From the NCBI GenBank assembly GCA_964571235.1, contig CAZNAI010000003.1, positions 682,001 to 746,000 on the forward strand: a stretch of DNA of 64,000 nucleotides. The letters are read 5' to 3'. Origin of the DNA: JACRAV01 sp964571235. GTDB taxonomy: Bacteria > Zixibacteria > MSB-5A5 > GN15 > FEB-12. Both the position numbers and the translations under genes were made by a program. This document shows positions 59,319-64,000 of this stretch, one piece after another; positions within the stretch are counted from its first letter, which is position 1, and each line of letters begins with the position of its first letter. The notes under the pieces were generated by a model. The model searched no databases. It had not been told where the DNA came from and worked only from the letters and a program-made list of their open reading frames with translations.

Positions 59319-61211
59319 GTGACTCTTCTGGCCGCCGAACAGATTTCCAAAAAATTCAAAGATCAGGTCATTCTCGAGAAGGTCTCGTTCACGATCTTTG
59401 CTGGTGATAGAATTGCGTTGGTTGGCAAGAACGGAATCGGTAAGACGACGCTCCTTGAAATTTTGGCGGGCCTTCAGGAGCCCGATAGCGGCAGTATTAC
59501 CCGGTCGCGCGCCTGCCAGATCGACTATGTCGAGCAGGAAAAGACCGACTATCTTGAAATGACGCTCTTTGAGTTTGTGGCCGATGCTCGTCGCGACCTG
59601 ATTATCCTGCGCCAGCGGATCACCGAATTTGAACATGCTCTTGAAATCAACCCGCACGACAACGAGAAATTGCACGAGTTGGGACATCTGCAACAGGTGT
59701 TCGAGCGCGACGGTGGTTTTGATTTCGAGCACGAAGTTGGTAGGATTTTAAATGGCCTCGGCTTCGGCGACGAGCGCTTTGGCGATCGCTTGCGAAATTT
59801 CAGCGGCGGTGAGAAAAATCGGGCAGGTCTGGCGCGACTATTGGCGGGGCGAGGGAGTCTGCTTCTACTTGATGAACCGACCAACCACCTCGATATCGAT
59901 TCCACCCGTTGGCTCGAAGAGTATATCAAGCAGTCAACCAAGGCGTACATCTTAGTGTCGCATGATCGGGCGTTTTTGTCGGCGGCCTCTGACAAGATTT
60001 GGGAAATGTCGTTTGGCACCATCGATTCATATACCGGCGGGTTCGAGCGATACCTCAATGAACGTATCGACCGGCGCCGATTGGCTGAACATCATTACCG
60101 ACATCAACAGGAAGAGATCAAGCGGATCGAAGAATTTATTCGAAGGAATATGGCGGGGCAAAAGACAAAGCAGGCCCAGTCTCGTCTCAAGCACTTGAGC
60201 CGAATCAAGCGTCTCCCGCCGCCGCGATCCGAAGCCTCCGGTCCGGCGATCAAAGTGCAGTCGTCGGGGCGGTCGTTTATGCATGTGCTCTCGGTCGAAG
60301 ATGTCGCGCTTGGTTATGGCGACCGAACGGTACTGCGCGGAGTGAATTTCGATCTGTACCGCGGCGAGCGAATCGGGCTGATCGGACGCAACGGCTCGGG
60401 CAAATCGACTTTGCTGAAAGCGCTTATCGGTGATCTTGAACCGGTGACGGGAAATATCCGGCTTGGAAATAATGTCGAGGTTGCCTATTTCGACCAGGAA
60501 CTGTCTGATCTGGACGAAACGGCCACTGTGCTGGACAATCTCTGGCAGGTTGATCCGATGGCCGAAGTGGGCGCTATGCGATCATATCTGGGAAGATTCG
60601 GATTTACCGGTGAAGATGCTCTTAAAGTGGTCGCGGCTCTTTCCGGCGGCGAGAAGACCAAGCTCTGCCTTGCGAAACTTCTGTACCATCCGGCCAATTT
60701 CGTCATTTTGGACGAGCCGACTAATCACCTTGATATCTATGCCCGAGAGGCGCTCGAAGAAGCTCTGTGTGAATACGAAGGCAGTTGTCTCATAGTTAGC
60801 CACGACCGGTTTTTCCTTGATCGAGTAGTGACCAAGATCGCGGCAATTTCGAATGGCCGGGCGGCGGTGTACGACGGCAACTATTCCTACTTTGTCGAAA
60901 AGACATCGGCGCCGACCACAGTAATCGAAGAAAAGCCTAAATCGTCGCGAGGGCCCAAGCCGACCGAATCGGAGTTTAAATCGCTCTCAAAGAGGAAGGC
61001 GAAACTCAAAAAGGAAATTCAGTCGACCAAATCGAAAATAGGCGACTACGAGAGAGAACTCTCGTCTCTTGAATCTGATATCTCCGGCGGGATTCCAACG
61101 CACGACTGGGAGCGACTCCACGCCGCCAGTGAGCGCAAGAGTGTGGTTGAAAATGAACTGCTGACGCTGTATGCTACACTTGAGGAACTGGAGAGTATCG
61201 CGCTTGATTAA
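59319..61211 (+). CDS. ABC-F family ATPase
   Basis: A 630-residue protein of the ABC-F type, with two ATPase domains and no membrane part. Domain 1: Walker A GKNGIGKTT, signature SGGEKNRAGLARLL, Walker B LLLLDEPTNHLDI. Domain 2: GRNGSGKSTL, SGGEKTKLCLAKLL, FVILDEPTNHLDI. The linker (about 245-300) is basic and helical, and the C-terminus (about 545-625) is a coiled coil as in Uup/YdiF. ABC-F proteins act on ribosomes; some ease translation of awkward peptides. The GTG start follows AGGAGGAG. The next gene overlaps its last codons. Confidence 0.95.
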   Translation: MTLLAAEQISKKFKDQVILEKVSFTIFAGDRIALVGKNGIGKTTLLEILAGLQEPDSGSITRSRACQIDYVEQEKTDYLEMTLFEFVADARRDLIILRQRITEFEHALEINPHDNEKLHELGHLQQVFERDGGFDFEHEVGRILNGLGFGDERFGDRLRNFSGGEKNRAGLARLLAGRGSLLLLDEPTNHLDIDSTRWLEEYIKQSTKAYILVSHDRAFLSAASDKIWEMSFGTIDSYTGGFERYLNERIDRRRLAEHHYRHQQEEIKRIEEFIRRNMAGQKTKQAQSRLKHLSRIKRLPPPRSEASGPAIKVQSSGRSFMHVLSVEDVALGYGDRTVLRGVNFDLYRGERIGLIGRNGSGKSTLLKALIGDLEPVTGNIRLGNNVEVAYFDQELSDLDETATVLDNLWQVDPMAEVGAMRSYLGRFGFTGEDALKVVAALSGGEKTKLCLAKLLYHPANFVILDEPTNHLDIYAREALEEALCEYEGSCLIVSHDRFFLDRVVTKIAAISNGRAAVYDGNYSYFVEKTSAPTTVIEEKPKSSRGPKPTESEFKSLSKRKAKLKKEIQSTKSKIGDYERELSSLESDISGGIPTHDWERLHAASERKSVVENELLTLYATLEELESIALD

Positions 61212-61827
61212 GCTCTTAGTCATTTCCGGCTCGCCGACCCCGCAGTCATCGACCGATCTGCTTTTGCATGCGGCCTCTGATGCATTGGTCGAAGCGCTAA
61301 GACCGACGCATCACGCAGAGGTTTCGTTTATTAAGCTCAACGATCTGCAATTTATTCCTTGTCAATCGTGCGGCAAGGCGCCACATGAGGAGTGGTGCGT
61401 TTTCCACGACGATGTCTCTCCGGTACTCGATCAATTGGCTGACTGCGACTGTTTGCTGGTCGGCTCGCCGATTTACTTTGATTCGGTGTCGGCGCAATTG
61501 AAACTTCTGATGGATCGATGCAACTGTTTCAGGCCGGCCGACTTTGACAAGGTCGACCCGGAGCATGATTTTATCCGTAGGATTAAATCCAAACGCCCCG
61601 GCGGGATGGTGCTGGTTGGCGGAGAGAATGGTTGGTTTGAAGGCGCACGGCGGGCGATCGCCGGTTTCTTCATTTGGATCGAAGTGACTAACGAGGGTGT
61701 CGTGACGTACAAATCCAAAGATTTCCACCGTGCCGGAGAGGCCGCCGATTCGCAAACGACCTTAGACGAGGCCAGAGAACTCGGGAAGAAACTCGCCGCC
61801 ATTTTGAAAGAGCGCCATGCAGGATAA
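61204..61827 (+). CDS. NAD(P)H-dependent FMN reductase / flavodoxin-fold protein
   Basis: A 207-residue flavodoxin-fold protein of the NADPH-dependent FMN reductase/iron-sulfur flavoprotein group: phosphate-binding start LLVISGSPTPQSSTD, and a Cys pattern CQSCGKAPHEEWCVFHDD near residue 58, like the compact iron-sulfur binding loop in archaeal-type flavoproteins, followed by LLVGSPIYFDSVSAQLKLLMDR. TTG at 61204 overlaps the ABC-F stop and is the natural start; a longer frame begins within the ABC-F gene. The redox partner is unknown. Confidence 0.85.
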   Translation: MIKLLVISGSPTPQSSTDLLLHAASDALVEALRPTHHAEVSFIKLNDLQFIPCQSCGKAPHEEWCVFHDDVSPVLDQLADCDCLLVGSPIYFDSVSAQLKLLMDRCNCFRPADFDKVDPEHDFIRRIKSKRPGGMVLVGGENGWFEGARRAIAGFFIWIEVTNEGVVTYKSKDFHRAGEAADSQTTLDEARELGKKLAAILKERHAG

Positions 61828-61831
61828 TTCT

Positions 61832-61958
61832 GTAGGTCGGGTTCCGACGAAGCCCGCCGAAGGCGGGCGCCGGAGAAACCCGATAGGGTTGAAATGACAA
61901 GGATGTTGGGTTTTTCGGTCGTCCTGCTTTCGCAGGACTTTCTCAGAACCCGACCTAC
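61832..61958. repeat. GTAGGTCGGGTT element with complementary ends
   Basis: Starts GTAGGTCGGGTT and ends AACCCGACCTAC, a perfect 12-bp terminal inverted repeat, enclosing two inner stems (GCCCGCC/GGCGGGC and GTCCTGC/GCAGGAC). Same family as 16717-16910 and 21123-21244. It fills the gap before the methyltransferase gene. Confidence 0.85.
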
Positions 61959-61967
61959 TTGGGAAAA

Positions 61968-62630
61968 ATGATTGTGCAGGATAAGGAAACACAAGATTAT
62001 TACCGTGAGCGGGCCGAGTCGTACGAAGAAATCTATTACCGCGATCAACCTGACCGGCGAAAAGAGATCGACGACGAAGTCAATCGCCTGCGCAATCTTG
62101 TCGCGGGAAAATCAGTTCTTGAGCTGGCGTGCGGTACAGGGTACTGGACAAAAGTTATGTCCGAGTCGGCAAAGTCAATCGTCGCATCGGATTTGTCCGA
62201 AGAAATGCTCGAGATTGCCAAGCGCAAACCGCTTGGACGTCCGGTGGAGTTTGTCGCCGCCGATATGTTCACGCATGCGTGGCCGAAGGCGTCGTTTGAT
62301 GTTGTCGCTGTCGGATTTTGGTTTTCGCACCAGCCACGGCAAGAATACAAGCAGTTCTTTGATCTGATTACCGCGCCACTCACCTCGGACGGCACAATCT
62401 GGCTGATCGACAACAATCCACCCGCCGAAGGAACAAACCACGAACATATCCGCCTCGACGAGCACGGCAACAATTTCAAGCGTCGGTATCTTAAGGACGG
62501 CCGGAACTTCACGATTTTGAAGAACTACTTTGACCAAGGGGAGATAGGCGAGATATTCTCTCCCCGGTTTGACATAAAACGCCAGACCTTCGGCGTTTAC
62601 TACTGGGTGGTAGACCTTGGAGTTCGATAG
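61968..62630 (+). CDS. class I SAM-dependent methyltransferase
   Basis: A 220-residue methyltransferase with a Rossmann core: motif I VLELACGTGYWT (about residues 46-57), an acidic SAM-binding ASDLSEEMLEIAK at the second strand and FDVVAVGFWFSHQP at motif II. It belongs to the UbiE/Methyltransf_11/25 type. The substrate is unknown. ATG at 61968; the spacing to the repeat that precedes it leaves little room for a promoter, so it may be read through from upstream. Confidence 0.88.
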   Translation: MIVQDKETQDYYRERAESYEEIYYRDQPDRRKEIDDEVNRLRNLVAGKSVLELACGTGYWTKVMSESAKSIVASDLSEEMLEIAKRKPLGRPVEFVAADMFTHAWPKASFDVVAVGFWFSHQPRQEYKQFFDLITAPLTSDGTIWLIDNNPPAEGTNHEHIRLDEHGNNFKRRYLKDGRNFTILKNYFDQGEIGEIFSPRFDIKRQTFGVYYWVVDLGVR

Positions 62631-62720
62631 TGGCCGCTTGGACGACCCTAAGGATTCGGCTTAATCTATTGACATATAGTAAGTTGTGGTGTGCGCAGTC
62701 GGGCGACACTCGAACCATTC

Positions 62721-62749
62721 TTGCTTTTCCGGCCAAACGGGTCTATATT
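62721..62749 (+). promoter_or_regulatory. putative rpmE promoter
   Basis: TTGCTT (62721-62726), 17 bases, TATATT (62744-62749). Start near 62757 leaves an 80-base leader that can form an AGGGC/GCCCT closing stem (62752-62803), possibly used for control. Confidence 0.5.
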
Positions 62750-62838
62750 TAGGGCTGGTTGTCGCGAAGAGGGAAACCTTTTGTCGCGGCCCTCTGTTTT
62801 AAGACATGAGATAACATTTGAGATATTCGGAGAGTGTT

Positions 62839-63051
62839 GTGAAAGAGAAGATTCATCCGGCGTACCACGATATCGTGATCACCTGCGCCTGCGGCGCCAC
62901 CTATCCGACCCGTTCGACCCGCAAGTCGATCTCGGTCGAAATCTGCTCCAACTGCCACCCGTATTTTACCGGCAAGCAGAAGCTGTTGGATACCGCCGGT
63001 CGTGTCGAACGGTTCCGTCGCAAATACGCCAAGGCCGAGAAGTCGAACTAA
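62839..63051 (+). CDS. rpmE: 50S ribosomal protein L31, zinc-binding type
   Basis: A 70-residue L31 of the zinc (C+) form: VKEKIHPAYHDIVITCACGATY, then TRSTRKSISVEICSNCHPYFTGKQKLLDTAGRVERFRRKY in brief. Four Cys (CACG and CSNC) bind zinc. L31 bridges the 30S and 50S subunits. GTG at 62839 follows GGAGAGTGTT. A terminator follows. Confidence 0.97.
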   Translation: MKEKIHPAYHDIVITCACGATYPTRSTRKSISVEICSNCHPYFTGKQKLLDTAGRVERFRRKYAKAEKSN

Positions 63052-63111
63052 GTACTGCCGTGTCGGTATCTCAGATACCAGCGCGTGTCTTCGTTTGAAA
63101 AGTGTACCAAA

Positions 63112-63135
63112 CCCACCGAATCCCGGTGGGCTTTT
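63112..63135 (+). terminator. intrinsic terminator after rpmE
   Basis: Stem CCCACCG-AATCC-CGGTGGG followed by CTTTT. The hairpin GGTATC-TCA-GATACC (63065-63079) lies between the stop codon and this terminator. Confidence 0.85.
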
Positions 63136-63164
63136 GGTAGATAGTAAGTCACAAAAAGGATTTC

Positions 63165-64000
63165 ATGCCTGATTTGAATGTTGGCGGACAAGCGGTAATT
63201 GAAGGAGTGATGATGCGGGCGAAAGACCGCATCGCCACCGCCGTACGTGTGCCTTCGGGTGAGATCTTGATCAAGACGCAGGAATACAAAGCGCTCTCTT
63301 CCCGGGTCAAGCTCTTCAAGCTCCCCATTCTGCGAGGCGTCGTTGCGTTTTTCGAAATGCTGGTGATTGGCATGAAGACGCTCAATTTCTCAGCCGAGAT
63401 TTCCATGCGCGAGCTGGACAAGGCTGAGGCGGAAAAAGCCGGCAAGACCTACGAAGAGAAGAAGAAATCAAGCGGGTTGCTATTGGGCCTGATGGCGGTT
63501 GTTTCGCTGGCAGTCGGAATAGGTGTCTTTTTCTTTTTGCCGCTGGCGGTGGCAGGACTGTTTGGCATTGACAAGAACGCCGTCGGTTTCAATCTGATGG
63601 CCGGCGCTATTCGGCTTACCCTGTTGATCTCATATCTTGGCGCGCTCACGCTGGTAAAAGACTTTCGGCGCATTTTCGAGTATCACGGCGCCGAGCACAA
63701 ATCAATCTACACTTACGAAATGGGCGATCTTCTCACGCCGGAGAAGGCGATGACCTACACCCGCTTTCACCCGAGGTGCGGAACATCGTTCGTTCTGATT
63801 GTCGCGCTGGTAGCGATGTTTCTTTATGCCATAGGCGATTCGATCTATGCCATCGTGACTGGGCACCCGCCGACACTTCTGGTCAGATTCGGACTGCACT
63901 TCTCAATGTTGCCGCTTGTCGCTGGTGGCTCATACGAACTGCTCAAGCTTTCCGGCAAGACACGCGATAATGCGCTCACCCGGTTCTTGATCGCCCCCGG
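63165..64000 (+). CDS. DUF1385 family membrane protein (partial)
   Basis: The first 278 residues of a DUF1385 protein; it runs off the right edge. The family hallmarks are GGQAVIEGVMMRAKDRIATAVR at the start (in short pieces) and FEYHGAEHKSIYTYE, with the conserved HG-A-EHK metal- or substrate-binding pattern. Four or more membrane helices are present. DUF1385 proteins (YqhQ in Bacillus) often lie next to rpmE and prfA, as here with rpmE, and their role is not established. ATG at 63165 follows AAAAAGGATTTC. Confidence 0.93.
   Translation, partial: MPDLNVGGQAVIEGVMMRAKDRIATAVRVPSGEILIKTQEYKALSSRVKLFKLPILRGVVAFFEMLVIGMKTLNFSAEISMRELDKAEAEKAGKTYEEKKKSSGLLLGLMAVVSLAVGIGVFFFLPLAVAGLFGIDKNAVGFNLMAGAIRLTLLISYLGALTLVKDFRRIFEYHGAEHKSIYTYEMGDLLTPEKAMTYTRFHPRCGTSFVLIVALVAMFLYAIGDSIYAIVTGHPPTLLVRFGLHFSMLPLVAGGSYELLKLSGKTRDNALTRFLIAP

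Noticed and set aside
1..64000. CRISPR arrays, tRNA or rRNA genes
   Set aside because: No regularly spaced direct repeats with unique spacers, and no tRNA cloverleaf or rRNA core was noticed on either strand; the short repeats here are dispersed palindromes.

Overview
The window reads as one contiguous piece of a Gram-negative bacterial chromosome with moderately high GC. Outer-membrane proteins (a patatin/BamA-type autotransporter, an SppA fused to a barrel-like domain), type IV pilus minor pilins, BatA/VWA-type and GIN/DUF4097 proteins, a DUF2723 glycosyltransferase and a FlgD-like C-terminal sorting-tail remnant together suggest the FCB side of the tree, most like candidate phylum Zixibacteria. 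That placement is inference from gene content, not from a marker tree. Nearly all genes look chromosomal; there are no insertion sequences, phage genes, CRISPR arrays, tRNAs or rRNAs that I can see.

Layout. 1-9.1 kb: secreted TPR protein, DUF2723 membrane glycosyltransferase, excisionase-type DNA-binding protein, EamA transporter, secreted beta-helix-like protein coupled to a GNAT acetyltransferase. 9.2-14.3 kb: glnA, a lipoprotein with two identical His/Cys motifs, an SDR, an uncharacterised gap, a 46-residue gene and an M23 endopeptidase. 14.3-20.4 kb: copper P-type ATPase, a palindrome-rich gap, a histidine kinase/response regulator pair, a YhfC-like membrane protein and pth carrying an in-frame repeat insertion. 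20.5-26.6 kb: ribosomal cluster rpsF-rpsR-DUF2232-rplI, DUF151 nuclease, LpoA-like periplasmic protein and three small unknown genes. 26.6-30.8 kb: CorA-like transporter, TPR protein, and the DUF721-gyrB pair. 30.9-33.4 kb: a low-GC, repeat-rich accessory patch with an orphan secreted protein, a broken sorting-tail fragment, a GIY-YIG protein and many palindromes. 33.5-44.6 kb: envelope genes (GIN protein, VanZ-like protein, zinc ribbon, small membrane proteins, patatin autotransporter, SpoU methylase, DUF4097-SppA pair) plus a strong candidate for an independent structured RNA at 36.9-37.3 kb. 44.7-50.1 kb: a five-gene minor pilin operon with tandem duplications. 50.4-64 kb: aldehyde dehydrogenase, GNAT, DUF2892, endonuclease IV, gcvT-comB, secreted TPR protein, BatA/VWA protein, ABC-F, flavoprotein, methyltransferase, rpmE and the start of a DUF1385 protein.

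How it fits together. Several adjacent genes are translationally coupled by ATGA or GTGA overlaps (GNAT to beta-helix, kinase to regulator, zinc ribbon to VanZ, DUF4097 to sppA), so they are probably co-made. Envelope biogenesis and surface display dominate. The most unusual material is non-coding: at least five families of short palindromic repeats, one nested cluster of which lies in frame inside pth, a pair of equal-length (171 bp) elements with matching ends, and a minus-strand transcription unit of about 380 nt with a near-consensus promoter, at least four strong hairpins and a strong terminator.
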